Numbered from the stretch's first letter, positions 37,508-49,595 are shown. The stretch: 64,000 nt of DNA from Aselliscus stoliczkanus (GCA_033961575.1 CM066728.1:177621678-177685677); one strand, 5' to 3'. Program-made: numbers and translations. Notes: generated by a model not told the origin, from the letters alone.

Positions 37508-38134
37508 CTAGCAACCATCAGTTTTTCCTCTATATATGCTTGATATGATTTCAGTCTTCTTAAATTTACTGAGACTTGTTTTGTGGCCTAACATGTGGTC
37601 TATCTTGGAAAATGTTCCATGTGTACTTGAGAAGAATGTATATTCTGTAGCTTTGGGGTGAAATGCTCTAAAAATATTGATTAAATCCAGCTGGTCTAAA
37701 GTGTCATTTAAGGCCACTCTTTCTGTGTTGATTTTCAGTCTGAAGGATCTGTCCATTGGTAACAATGGAGTGTTGAAGTCCCCTACTACTATAGTGTTAC
37801 TGTTGATCTTTGTCTTTATGTCTCTCAAAATCTGTTTTATATATTTAGGAGCTCCTATGTTGGGTGCATAGATGTTTACTAGGGTTATGTTCTCTTGTTG
37901 AATCAATCCCTTTATTATTATGTAGTGCCCTTCTTTGTCTTTCATTGTAGTCTTCATTTTAAAGTCTATTTTGTCCGAAATAAGTATTGCTACTCCAGCT
38001 TTTTTCTCATTTCCATTTGTGTGAAATATCTTATTCCATCCCTTTACTTTCAGTCTGTGTGTTTCTTTTGGTCTGAGATAAGTCTCTTGTAGACAACATA
38101 TGCATGGGTCCTGTTTTCTTAATAGCTCAGCCAC
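37508..38134 (-). pseudogene. L1 ORF2 fragment: endonuclease domain only
   Basis: 208 codons open from Met at 38134, covering most of the APE-like endonuclease: CICCLQET near the start, VVGDFN in the middle and SKIDHMLG near the end, which hold the expected active-site residues of the family. The frame then runs into 3'UTR sequence and stops after IYRGKTDGC. The true N terminus probably lies a little upstream. No reverse transcriptase is left. Confidence 0.85.
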
Positions 38135-38260
38135 TCTCTGTCTTTGATTAGAACATTTAGCCCATTCACATTTAAAGTGATTATTGATAGGTGCATATAT
38201 ATTGCCATTTTGTTATTTGTATTCCTGGTCTTTCTGGGTTAGCTTGTTTTCCCCTTTCTT

Positions 38261-39191
38261 CTATTTAAAATGCCCTTTTAACATTTCCTGCAGTGCTGGC
38301 TTGGTGGTAATGAATTCCTTAAGCTTATATTCTTCTGAGAATCTCTTTATTTCTCCTTCAATTTTAAGTGATAGCCATGCTGGGTAGAGCAGTCTTGGTT
38401 GTAGGCCTTTATTTTGTGTCACTTTGAATATCTCCTGCCACTCCCTTCTGGCTTGCAGAGTTTCTGTAGACAAGTCAGCTGTTAGTCTTATAGGAGTTCC
38501 TTTGTATGTAACCTGCTGTCTTTCGCTTGCTGCTTTTAGGATTCTGTCTTTAACCCTTGCCATTTTAACTATGATGTGTCTTGGTGTGGACCTGTTTCGG
38601 TTCAGCTTGTTTGGAACTCTCTGCACTTCCTGAGCTTGTGTGTCGATTTCCTTCACCAGAGTAGGGAAGTTTCCAGTCATTATTTTTTCAAATACATTCT
38701 CCACCCCTTGCTTCTTCTCTTCTCCTTCTGTTATTCCTATCATGTGTCTATTGTTGTGCTTCATGTTGTCCCACAGGTCTCTTAAACTACTTTCACTGAT
38801 TTTTATTCTTTTTTCTTTTTTTATTGTTTCAACTGGGTGATCTGCTATTTTGTCTTCTAAATCACTGATCGGCTTCTCTGCTTCATCTAATCTACTGGTG
38901 ATTCCTTCGAGTGTTTTCTTCATTGCAGTTATTGTATTCTTTAGTTCTAACTGGTTGTTTTTTATGATTTCTCTATCCTTATGTCCTCATTAAGTTCATA
39001 AACATTCTTAACATCAATGTTCTAAACTCTTTCTCTGAAAGGTTGGATCCCTCTGTTTCATTTAGTTCCATTTCTAGAGGTTTCTTCTGATCCTTACTTG
39101 TGACAGGTTTCTTTGTTTCTTCATTCTGGCTGTTGCTCTGGGATTGCTTCGATGTATTAGATAGATCACCAGGAAAGCCCAGTTGGATCAC
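38261..39191 (-). pseudogene. L1 ORF1 (RNA-binding protein), frameshifted
   Basis: The N-terminal part lies at 39191-38979 and the C-terminal part at 38923-38261 (220 codons), in different frames, so at least one frameshift lies between. The larger part has the coiled-coil end, an RRM-like region and the conserved C-terminal domain (NRNRSTPRHIIVKMARVKDR, then YKGTPIRLTADLS). ORF1p normally coats L1 RNA as a trimeric chaperone; this copy cannot make it whole. The first Met at 39191 suits the usual position just after the 5'UTR. Confidence 0.85.
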
Positions 39192-40042
39192 ACAGGCTCC
39201 CAGGTCTCAAGCTCTCAAGAGCGAGGACCCAAGGCAGCTTGCGCACTCCTGCATGTCAATGGACAGCCTTTTGGAATTGGGGCCCGCCCACCAGGCATTT
39301 CCCTGGCTACACTGCACAAGCAGGGTGGAGGGTGAGGATCCAAGGTGGCATGTGCCTGCACACACACATACTCCTGCGCCAATACACCAGACCAATGCAG
39401 TCCCGGACCTGACCCTCTGTGGGAGGGCCCAACCCTGACAAAAAGGTGCCCTCCTGTACACTACTCGTGTGCAAGCTCCACACCAGGGGAACAATGGTCC
39501 CCAAACCTCCAGCTCCTGCGCCAAAGGCGCTCAATTCAGTCCTTCCCTGCAGGCTCCTGGGCCCGGCTCACACAGCCACTCCCTCCACCAGGGACCAGGT
39601 GAGTGCTCACCAGTGAACGAGTCCATGTGCTGGCCCCAACTGTTCTCCAGCCGCTGTCAACCTCACCGAGCTGAGCAAAGAGTGTCCTCACTAATTTCTA
39701 CTGCCAGCTATTGTGGAACTCCTCTTTCCAGCAAAGTAACTCTGGGCTGGTGATCTCGGTGTGGGACCAGAGGGTCTCTCCCCCAACCGGAGAAGCCTCC
39801 CCATGGCTGATGTGTCCTTCACCGGGTTCGCCCTCTCTCATCTCCACCCCTCCTACCAGACTCGACATGGCCTCCTCTTTAAGTTCTTCCTTTAGAGGTT
39901 CTGTTCGTCTAGTGTTCCACAGACTTCCGAGGCTGAATGTTGTATAAATTATTTGTAATTTTGGTGTGATCCTGGAAAGCAGTTGTCACAGGGTCTGTCT
40001 AGTCCGCCATCTTACCACAAGTCCCTCCCTTTAATATTTCTT

Positions 40043-40246
40043 ATAGTGCACACCTGCTGGCAATGAATTCTTTCAGCTTATACACTTGAAAACGAAATCT
40101 CTATTTTGGTCTTCACTTTTGAAACATATTTTTAATAAGATTAGAATTCTTTATCAACTTTTTTTTTCTTTTGGTACATTAAAAAATTTCTCTATTTTCT
40201 GTCTTAAATTGTTTCTGGTGAGAACTCTGCTGTCATTCTTATCTTT

Positions 40247-40279
<33 letters not shown>

Positions 40280-41000
40280 TTTGAGGGCAATGTCACTGGC
40301 CCTCATATGTGGGACCCGAACCGGGGCCCTGGCATCCCAAACCAGTTCTTAACTACTGTGCCACTCGGCTGGCCCAAATTAATATTTTTTTTTTTTGAGG
40401 GCAGTGTCACTGGCCCTCATATGTGGGACCCGAACCGGGGCCGCTGGCGTCCCAAGCCAGCGCTTAACCACTGCGCCACTCGGCCGGCCCATTCTTATCT
40501 TTTTTTAACTATACATAATGTATTTTTTTTTCCCCCACTCTCTGCAATCTGGATTATTAACAGCTGTTGGGCCTGTGTGAGCTTTGAAGATTATTTCCCT
40601 TAGTCATTCAGGTGGCTCTTTCTTTGGATTGTTTACTCACATGCATGTACTGATCAGTACTTAGTTAAGGTCTTGAGAGAACCCTCTGTAGGTCTTCAGA
40701 GTTCTGTCTCTAAGATTTCTTCTCTGTGGCACTTTCCCCTGCAAACTTACATCCTTATTCTTCCTGGAATCTGGGATCTGTCTCTTCAATTTAGGAATGT
40801 CACCAGACCTTCTGTACTATGGCCTGGAAGCTCTCTGTAGGCAGTATGCTGGAATGATCACAGTTCATTTCATTTGTTTGCCCTTTCTCAGCGATGACTG
40901 CTTTATATCATCTTATATCCAATGTCTGAAAATCATTTTTTCATATATTTTGTCTAGCTTTAATTGTTTCATATGGAAGAGTAAATATGGTGCCTCTTGC
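40043..41000 (-). mobile_element. Old antisense L1/HAL1 continuation
   Basis: TAGTGCACACCTGCTGGCAA and GAATTCTTTCAGCTTATACA are typical antisense L1 text that the young L1 split. A SINE dimer lies within it at 40249-40490. Confidence 0.6.
40249..40490 (-). mobile_element. Dimeric tRNA-derived SINE
   Basis: Two head-only SINE units in tandem on the minus strand (40490 to about 40388, then 40375 to 40249) joined by A-rich linker ATATTAATTT. The second unit ends in (CAA)n, seen as (GTT)n on the plus strand. A single duplication ATTCTTATCTTTTT brackets the pair (40235-40248 and 40491-40504), with none at the inner joint. Confidence 0.88.
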
Positions 41001-41229
41001 TTTCTTTTTGTATCATTGAACATGTTTTCTCTGGACTAATATCCCAAATCTATTTTACTAGTAATCTCTCTGTATGTACCAGACGTATATTTCTTAACTT
41101 CTGCTACCTATTTCTCTCTGGCTATTTTTACAAGATCTCAAGTTACAGATGTCCTTCAAAAAAACTCATTCCCTTACCTCACCTCCCAAAGAAGTCCTAC
41201 CTCTTCTAGACCTCCCCCATGAACACCTT

Positions 41230-42019
41230 AAATCCCTACCACACTAAATTTCTCTTTGTTGAAACTTGCAATTTATGTTGTAGTGAATCTTTATTATAAT
41301 CCCACATAATCTCTATTAGGAGCTCAACTGAGCCAGAAGAGCTGAGCTTCCAACTGCCTGAGTAGCTCTTTTTAGGTAATGTACCAAAATGAAAGTAACA
41401 GTTAAGCCTTTAATCACTTATCATATAAGGAAGAGGCTAAAGTGGAGAAAGTGCCAACTCTCCCTGTTCTAGTTTCCCCCATGGAACTGCACCCCAGTTG
41501 AGGATCAGGTGGATCAGCACAGAGATAGGGATTATCTCACTGACTAGGATCCTTGAATAAAAGTCTCCTGTGTTTTTATTGACCTGGATCTTGGAGAAGA
41601 GAGAAGGGGGAGGGCCCAGAGAGGAAAAGCACTGAATCAGAGTGAGGAAAAGTGTCTTCAAGGTTAACATTCTTGCCCCCAAAACTCTCCGCCCTCCAAT
41701 CCCCCACCCCCACCACCACCTACCTCCACCACCACCACCAAATAAGGACATCATCAGAGGTAAAATGCACAGACTGGAAACCTGTTGTGCTCACATTTAA
41801 GCAACAAGGAGGGGTAGAAGGGAGAACCCTCAGGCACATAAAATTCGTATGTTCTGACCATAGGCGGTGGAGAACAGCTGAAGCACTGAGTCAGCATCAA
41901 GGGTTTAGCAGACAGCTTTCAAAAGACCTGGTTTGGACATCTTGAGAAAACTGTCTCATCAGAATTCATCTGCTTCAATTTCAGGGAAATTTTTACTGTC
42001 AGGTTACTAGATAGTGTGC
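41230..42019 (-). other. Possible 3' part of the ERV
   Basis: Sequence downstream of the pol relic in its own direction. A 105-codon open frame (41754-41437) starts in a Gly/Trp-rich stretch made by (CCACCA)n and shows no domain I can name. An env position is expected here by order, but nothing in the sequence proves it. Confidence 0.3.
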
Positions 42020-45000
42020 AGGTCCAGTCAGGCACTTTCTTTAGATGTGTCACATGAATTCAGGAGCCTGTTCCCTGGTGTTTGGCAGCACCAGGGCTGG
42101 TTAGCAGTAGCTGATAGGGGCCTTTCCAGGAAGGTTAAAGAGCCTTTCTGGAGGTGTCTTTTCGATAGATGAAATCTCTAGGTTGGAAAGTATGTGACCT
42201 AAGGCCTTCATCTCCCTCGAGCGCTCTGTGAAAAGACTGCTCCACCAGAACATGATTCATTTTGATAGAAGCATTTAGGCCTTCACTATATTGAAGTGTA
42301 TCTCTTTCCATCAGCTGTGGATCAAAAGAGGCAGGGGCCAGGTGCATTGGGCACCCTGGGATTATCTCAAAGGGTTAGTTTATGAGTTCCAAAGGGGGTG
42401 GATCTGAGATTTAGAAGGACCAATAATAGTGCTTCTAGGCAAGGTATTTGGAGATCTACACATTTTGCCAACTGAGTCTTAATAAAACCGTTAGTGCATT
42501 CAACTAAACCTGATGATTAAGAATGGTAAGCCCAGTGAAAGTGTTATAAAACTGGCCAAACAGCACAGACATGTGGAAACACCTGACTGGTAAAATAGGT
42601 TTCCTGGTCACTATAGAGTTTGAGAGTGATCTCCAGGTTGAGACGTTCTTTTCCAAAAGGATTTTAACCATAGAACAAGCAGTAGCCTGTGTACATGGGA
42701 AAGCTTCAGTCCACTGAGAAAGCATACAGACACGACTAAAACATTTTTATATTCATGAAACGAGGGAAATTCTATGAAATCCATTTGCCAAACTGTTAGG
42801 CAGTTTAAAACGTCAGGGAGCAGTGTGAATAGGTTTCCCTGGGTTGTACTTTGAACAAGTGGGACAAGTGAAATAGGTGCTTTCCATTTCCCCACCATCA
42901 CTGATTTATGAATGCCATCATTTTGTCAGTGGAACAACATTTTAATGCATGTATAGTATTTAGGAGTGGGGATTTTAATTTTTGGTAGGATTGGGTTGCT
43001 ATTTGGCTTAAACCAGAGTTTTCTGTTTCATCAAAACAACAATTGTTGGATTGCCAATCTTGTTTTTCTTCTCTGAGGCCAATTGTTGGGTTTCTCCAGC
43101 CAGTTTTTTTTCTAAGTTATCATTTGGGAAGATCTCTTGGGACCATGCCAGAGGTTTGGCTCCTTTAAGGGCAGCATTCCTAGTGGAAGTGTTAGCAAGG
43201 TGGTTTCCCTTAGCTTCCAGAGAGTCCAGTTTAGAATGCCCTGGGGTCTTAATGGGCTACAACAGCAGGTAAAAGTATATCAGCCAATAATTCCTGAACA
43301 TACAGGCCGTTTTTAAATTATGTTTCTGCTGGAAATAAAGCAGCCACATTGTTTCCACAACATTCAAAAACCATGAGCTACTCCAAAAGTATATCTACTG
43401 TCAGTATTAATATTGACAGTTTTGCCCTTGGCTAAGGGGGCCGGACTGTGAACGCTTGTATTTCAGCTTGTAGGGCCTGGACTGTAGTAGCTAAAAGCAA
43501 AAGTGCCACTTCAACTACATCTAAGGGTGCTGATATTGCCTGTCTAGTGCAATATTTGCCATTTTTACCTTTTAAATAAGAACCATCAGTGAGCCATGAG
43601 AAGTCAATGTTATTCAAAAGACGTTTACTATAGATTGTCAAAAGGGGTCAGGAGGGGATCCATCAGTGTTAAGCACTCATGAGAGGCTTCATCAGCAATG
43701 GAGGGCAGAAGAATAGCAGGGTTAAGGTTATTAAAATATGAGAGTTATGTGAGGAGCAGTTAACAAAAGGACTTCATAGACGCTAAGGCAGGTGACTGAA
43801 AAATATTGAGTGTGATGAGAATTCAGGAGGGCTTCTGCATGGTGTAGAAAGATGGATAAAGGGGATCCCACAATGATATCCTTGGTGGCCTTAACAAAAA
43901 GGGAAGTTGTAGTAATGGCTTTAAGGCAAAAAGAGTTCTCCCAGTGCCATAAGGTCCAGTTGCTAGCTCTAGTAGCCTGTGGGTTGATTGTGGTCGCCAT
44001 GTTTTTTATGAGTACCCCAAGGGCATTTCCTTCCTTTTTTTTTTTTTTTTTTTTTGAGGGCAGTGTCACTGGCCCTCATATGTGGGACCCGAACCGGGGC
44101 CGCCGTCTTCCCAAGCCAGCACTTAACCACCGCGCCACTCAGCCGGCCCGGCATTCCCTTCCTTTTCATATAAAAAAAGGAAAAGGGAATCTGGTAGTTG
44201 GGATGCCCAAGGGCAGGTGGTTTCTTAAACTCTCCTTTAGGGCTTTAAAATTTTTATTATCCTGTTCTTCCATAAAATTAGATTGAGGTTTTTCTTTAGT
44301 AAAAACATACAGAGGTTTGGCCATAAGAGAGAGAGAGAAATATGGGATTCAATTTCATCAGTAACCAACTAGATCAAGAAAACCTTGCAGATGATGCTTA
44401 GTGTTGGGTTTTAGGAAACTTAGGACACCATGAAGCTTATCTGGATCTAGGTGCAGCTCTTGTTCTGATATTAGACGCTCTAAATATCAAACCTGGGTTT
44501 GGAAAAACTGCGGTTTCTCCAAGTGGACCTATGTCCCTTAAAGAATAAAAGCTTTGTTAGAGAGTGGATGCCATCCTCCTCTGAGGAGACTTGGAAGGAA
44601 GAACACAGAATCAAGTCATCCACAGATTGCAACATAGTAGAACCCCGAAAGAACTTCATATTATCCAGGTCAGCCTTTAGGGTTTGGGAGAAATAAGAAT
44701 AGCTCTCAGTAGAACCTTAAAGCGTTACTGTCCAGGTGACTTTTTTTTCCTTTCCAAGTGAAGACAGAATGGTATTGGCTAACTTCACCAACTGGAATAC
44801 TAAAGCATGCACTGTATAAGTCACTCACAGTAAAGAATTAACTTTAGTTGGGATAGAAAATAGTGTATGAGGGTGAGAAACAACAGGATGTTGAAGGATA
44901 ACAATGCTGTTTATTGCTTGTAGGTCCTGGACGAACCTACACCCTTGATCCTTGGGTTTCCTTACAGGTAAAATGGCAGTATCATGGGGGCTAGTGCAAG

Positions 45001-45830
45001 GAATAACGAGACCCTGGTTTTGTAATCTTCCGTTATGGGCTTTTACCTTGAAACACTTCTTAACTTATGGGGTATTGATTGAATCTGGGATGGGGTTTTG
45101 AGGGATATACTTGAATCTTGATAGGAGGTGCACTGTAGCTTCTATCAATATCAGTTGAAGATTTGCCTATAAAGAGGATGGCAGCTGAATCAATAGGGAC
45201 AAATGATCAGCGCTCCCAGATCCAGCTATGATACCATCAGAAATGGAGCCTATGAACGTTGTCCATGGGTCATTTAATTCATCTGATTGGCTAATTTAAT
45301 GGCCACTGTGAAATTCTAGAATTATTTCCCCCTTTTGGGAGAAAGAAATTCTGGCGTGACACTTTTCTAATAAGTCTTGACCTAATAAATGTACAGGGGA
45401 ATAGGAGCTAAGGAGGAAAGGGTGAGTATCTCTCAAAGGGCCTACACATAAAGGGATAGACAGCTTCAGCGACAGGGACCTGTTGAGATTTAGTGGAGGC
45501 CCCCATTATTTGAACTGTTCTTAGTGCCACAAGGCTGGAGCTGCTTTATACAGTGCGGTTGAGCATCGATAGTGGGGCTCTAGTGTCAATAAACACAGAT
45601 TCATTCCTAACCTGCAGAGTGCTTTCTCTGAGCTGAGGAGGAGGAGGAATGGAAAGAAGCCCTGCAGTTCCTCAGAGGCCTGACGCTGGGAATTAGGAGG
45701 ACACTGGAGGGGCTGCATAGAAGGCTGAAGGTGCCTGAAGGGCTGGAATTTGTGACAGTATTTTTTGCCTAACCTTGACTTGAACTCATCAGTTAGTCCA
45801 TGGAAAACTTTCAGGCACATTCAGGATTTT
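42020..45830 (-). pseudogene. Decayed ERV pol region (class I-like)
   Basis: Minus-strand relics in retroviral order. A protease-like stretch near 45600-45575 reads IDTRAPLS, where the family's active site has DTG, so it is altered. Reverse-transcriptase text (FVQDLQ) lies near 44930, and the catalytic box near 44623-44615 reads SVDD in place of the usual YXDD. RNase H (TDGSYLKG) is at 43641-43432. Integrase pieces (WQMDF, SQWTEAFP) are at 42901-42504, and the integrase end is near 42347-42135. Frames change many times, stops are frequent and a SINE splits it at 44035. It is non-functional. Confidence 0.82.
44035..44149 (-). mobile_element. tRNA-derived SINE in ERV pol
   Basis: Minus-strand head-only SINE flanked by GGCATTTCCTTCC (44022-44034) and GGCATTCCCTTCC (44150-44162). 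It inserted after the ERV. Confidence 0.92.
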
Positions 45831-46049
45831 TTCAAATGCAGCCAAAAATTTTCAAAACAAGTAAAAGTATCAAAATATCATTTAACTCTTATAATAGTGA
45901 AGTAATTCTTTATGGCCATAATTTAATTACACAGTCATTAATATATTGAGGGGATACTCAAGTACCTACAAATTTGAAGAGAACAAATGAGTTTCTAAAC
46001 CCATGCAATGCATTTAATGAAGGGGAAGATCAGAAGGCAGTTTTGTGTT

Positions 46050-46400
46050 ACAGCACCTGTACTTGTACTTGCTATCTGATCTAGCCCAAAAGCATGTCTT
46101 TTGGTCCTCTGCTTGGTATGTCAGTGGGCCGTTCCTGATCTCATACTGCTCTATTACTTGGTGACTCCCTACTGATACAGGATAAAGCCCAGATTCTTAT
46201 ATGCCACTGTCAGTAGCCTTTGCCTACCTCTTTAGCTGTATCCATCTTGGAATGGAAAAATTCAGCAAAATAACCCCCCCAAATGCCCTTTCCATGTAAT
46301 ACTTCTGGACAGTTACCTATCCTTCTTTCCTTTGTCAGTTCCTCTGGAAAAGACCTATTCATCTTTAAAAACTGGGTTAGGATATGACCTCCTGTTGGAA
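46050..46400. mobile_element. Probable L2 LINE remnant
   Basis: GGTGACTCCCTACTGATACAG, GATAAAGCCCAGATTCTTA and CAGTTCCTCTGGAAAAG follow the layout of ancient L2 3' sequence. Weakly supported. Confidence 0.4.
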
Positions 46401-46930
46401 CCTTTGTAGGGGCTTTCTCTGTACCTTTCTAACAAAAGACAGATTAACAAGAGAAAAAAATGAACAAGTTTAATATTATGTATGTCTCATATATACATTG
46501 GAAATACCAAGGGAAATAAGTAACTCAAGGAGGGAGCTTATAGTTTGGGTTTAAATATCTTCAACTGAAACAAAAAGATGACGGGTATAAAGGAAGCCAG
46601 TTAGGGAAGGTGACCAGGAAAAATTAGGATAAAAATGAGTAAGGTTTATTATGTAATGGTAAGTCAGCACCTTCTTTATTGATAAGTTTCTGGTGTTTCA
46701 GGCATCCTTCTCTTCCTGGTGCAGAGGAAGATACCATTACAAAGGAAGATTTCCTTTTATAAATATAAATTACCCTTACAGAAGAGTAGTTTCTCTGTTT
46801 TCCAAGCTTCTCCTATGTCTGCTGTTTCTAAAACTTATCTCTTCAAAATAATCCTTATGACAAAGAGGTGTTCTTGGGGATGGCCTATCCTCCTGTACCT
46901 TTATCCACCTTCTCTTTTGTGATCTCAAAG
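46400..46930 (-). mobile_element. Probable LTR, family X-related
   Basis: Minus strand ends ...TCTCTTGTTAATCTGTCTTTTG, the same type of end as the LTRs at 55875 and 61943. AATAAA on the minus strand lies near 46680. Boundaries are approximate. It lies upstream of the pol relic in the ERV's direction, but need not belong to it. Confidence 0.55.
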
Positions 46931-46960
46931 TATTCTACATATATTGCACATATAAAATGT

Positions 46961-46964
<4 letters not shown>

Positions 46965-47007
<43 letters not shown>
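46965..47007. repeat. (TG)21 microsatellite
   Basis: An uninterrupted dinucleotide run, likely polymorphic. Confidence 0.96.
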
Positions 47008-47010
<3 letters not shown>

Positions 47011-47614
47011 ATCTTTTGGTTGCTGCTGTTAAGCTTAAGGTCATGCTTCGTCCTAGTTGCTATAAAATAAGAATATTTGTGTATATATATATAAATATAT
47101 AGTGAAACAAAAGGTTAAAAACAGGAGTTTTAAGATTAAAAATTATATTTAAAGAAGCAAAAGCATTAATATTAGGAATATGGGACAATAGTGAAATCAA
47201 TGAAACAAAAGCAATTAATTAAAACAATATTTTGTGACATGAAATATACATGAAACTGGAAACACAAATTAAAATGTTAAACTTCACATTTAAATGAAAA
47301 AGTAACAGTTAAGATGTAATAAAACACTTGAACAAAGCAAATAGACGGTTTAAAATATTTTAAAATGATGAGTTGAATGAATAGCATAAAAGTAACAAGA
47401 GGGTGTTACACATGGCTTGCTAGCTAGCTAGAGGAATTAAAGACAGGATATTCAGATCTTCCTAACCCATCCTCATGAATTAACAGAATTAAAGAGCCTT
47501 GATTAAGAACATTTTATTTTTAAGCAAAGAAGCTTATTTATTGAATGCGGTTTTCAATGAAGGAAAAAAATCTACCTATTCTCCTATTCTCTCCTTTCTT
47601 CCTAGAAAAAGATG

Positions 47615-48014
47615 CAGATGCTCCTTGACTTATGGAGGTTACATCCCAAGAAAACCATCATAAGTTGAAACTATTAAGTCAAAAATGCATTTAATGCAGC
47701 TAACCTACCAAACATCATACCAAAGCTACCAAACATCATAACTTAGCCTAGCCTACCTTAAACCTGCTTAGATCACAATATCCAAAAACCATGAGCAACA
47801 CAGGATGCTGTAGTCTCAGTCGTTTACCCTCCTGATCCTGTGCCTAACTGCCGCCCCACCTCACAAGAGAATATCATACTGCATATCACTAGCACAGGAA
47901 AAGATCAAAATTCAAAATTTCTAAGTTCACTTTCCATTGAATGCATATCATTTTAACACCATCATAAAGCTGAAAAATCAAGTCAAACCATCAACGTGAA
48001 TCATGGACCATCTG
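47615..48014. mobile_element. DNA transposon remnant with inverted ends
   Basis: 400 bp starting CAGATGCTCCTTGACTTA and ending TGAATCATGGACCATCTG. The ends are imperfect inverted repeats. Inner words (AACTTAGCCTAGCCTACC) fit a common pogo/Tigger-type non-autonomous repeat that I recall but cannot name exactly. Confidence 0.6.
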
Positions 48015-48559
48015 TACTTTCATTGCCTGGCAACCTCCTTTTCAGAATAGTTGTGGATTTTTACAATGGTCTACTTCTTTCAAAGTTAACTCACTACATT
48101 GATTCCTCCCAAGGCTTCTGTCCAGATAAAGTCAAAGGGGATGGGTTGGGTTTCTAGAAAAATATGCTAAGCACCCACAGTCATTTAATGACTGAGATTC
48201 TCTCCTATCCATCAGTAACAGGAGTTATTGCTTTCTCTTCCAACTCATTCATCAGAAATGGGACTTTAGTTCTCATTAGCTTACAGTTACTTCTCAGAGA
48301 AGATGGGTTCTAAGCCTAGTGGGCTGAACAGCTGTTATCTTGCCTGGGAGACAAGGTTTAATTAACAACAACAACAATTTTTTTTTTCATGGCTTGTCTT
48401 GCTGAATATTGCCTACATATCCCAATCCATTTCTCCAAAACAGTACTATAACTTTTTACTCAAAACTCTGCTAAAAGCAAATTTGTGAATTTTTTTCTCC
48501 ACCCAACAACCACTTTTCTGATTTTCTGGACACCAACTCAGTATCCTACAGGACAATTC

Positions 48560-49430
48560 AATTCAATTCTGACACTAACTACTAGAGTTAGCCAGACACC
48601 ACAGGTTAAGGGCTCACTGCCACCACATTGCCCCCATTTCATATGCCAGTCATAAGTCCCAGGTCGCCACACATATCGCTGACCAAAGGCTTAAAATAAG
48701 GTATTTCCTCAACCCCTCCTCAGATTCAGATTATTTGCTAGAAAGGCTCACAGCATTTATGAAAACACTTTATTTACTTAATATCATTGGTTTATTATAA
48801 AGGATACAGCTTAAGAAAAGCCAGATGGAAGGGATGCATTGGGCAAGATGTAGGGGAGAGGGACATGGAACCTCCATACCTTCTTCCAGCACCTTGTGTT
48901 CACCAACCTAGAAGGTCTCCAAACTCAGTGATTTTAGGGCTTGGTTTTTTTGGGGGGTTTTTTGTTTGTTTTTTGAGGGCAGTGTCACTGGCCCTCATAT
49001 GCGGGCCCGAACCCGGGCCGCTGGCTTCCCAAGCCAGCGCTTAACCACCACGCCACTTGGCCGGCCTGATTTAGAGTTTTTTATGGAGGCTTTATTACAT
49101 AGGCATGATTGATTAAATCATTGGCCACTGGTGATTGAACTCAACCTCCATCCCCTCTCCCTTCCCTGGAGGTCCTGAGAATGAGGCTGTAAATTCCAAA
49201 TCTTTAATCACATGGTTGGTTCCTCTGACAATCAACCCCCATCCTAGAGCTACCTAGGGGTCCACCAAGGATCAACTTATTAGCATAAACTCAGATATTG
49301 TTGAAAGGGGCTTGTTATGAATAACTGAATATATCTTCTTGCCCCTATCACTCAGGAAATTCCAAGGATTTTAGAAGCTCTGTGCTGGGGAGCCAAAGAG
49401 AAAGACTGAATATATTTTTCTTATTGTTTG
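48560..49430 (-). mobile_element. Ancient ERVL-type LTR (MER21-like)
   Basis: Antisense text (TTTATGGAGGCTTTATTACA, ATTGATTAAATCATTGGCCA, TTATTAGCATAAACTCAG) fits a MER21-like LTR. It is split by the SINE at 48944-49066. Ends are approximate and the family name is from memory. Confidence 0.55.
48944..49066 (-). mobile_element. tRNA-derived SINE, short form
   Basis: Minus-strand copy ending TTGGCCGGCC with a G/T-mixed tail (TTTTTTTGGGGGGTTTTTTG). The flanks TGATTTTAGGG and TGATTTAGAG are imperfect duplications. Confidence 0.85.
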
Positions 49431-49459
49431 GCAAGTAACTTCTAAAGTAAAACTCACTA

Positions 49460-49595
49460 GGGCCAGCTCAGTGGCGCGGTGGTTAAGCGCTGGCTTGGGA
49501 AGCCAGCGGCCCCGGTTCGGGTCCCACATGTGAGGGCCAGTGACACTGCCCTCAAAAAATAAAACAAACAAACAAACAAACAAACAAAAAAACGG
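49460..49595 (+). mobile_element. tRNA-derived SINE, short form, (CAAA)n tail
   Basis: GGGCCAGCTCAGTGGCGCGG head. A perfect 17-bp duplication TAAAGTAAAACTCACTA lies at 49443-49459 and 49596-49612. Confidence 0.94.

Larger units (their letters stand above)
37044..40024 (-). mobile_element. L1 with both ends, ORF2 internally deleted
   Basis: A 2.98 kb L1 on the minus strand with an 18-bp duplication CTCCCTTTAATATTTCTT at 37026-37043 and 40025-40042. The 5' end reads AAGATGGCGGACTAGACAG at about 40015-39997, the usual L1 start with a YY1-type site. A GC-rich 5'UTR of about 0.8 kb follows. Then come ORF1 (frameshifted), the start of ORF2, an abrupt joint near 37525, and 3'UTR with a (TA)n run and poly-A. 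Most of ORF2, including reverse transcriptase, is missing. Confidence 0.9.

Noticed and set aside
38184..39953. Several plus-strand open frames of 65-112 codons
   Set aside because: They are antisense shadows of L1 ORF1 and the GC-rich 5'UTR.
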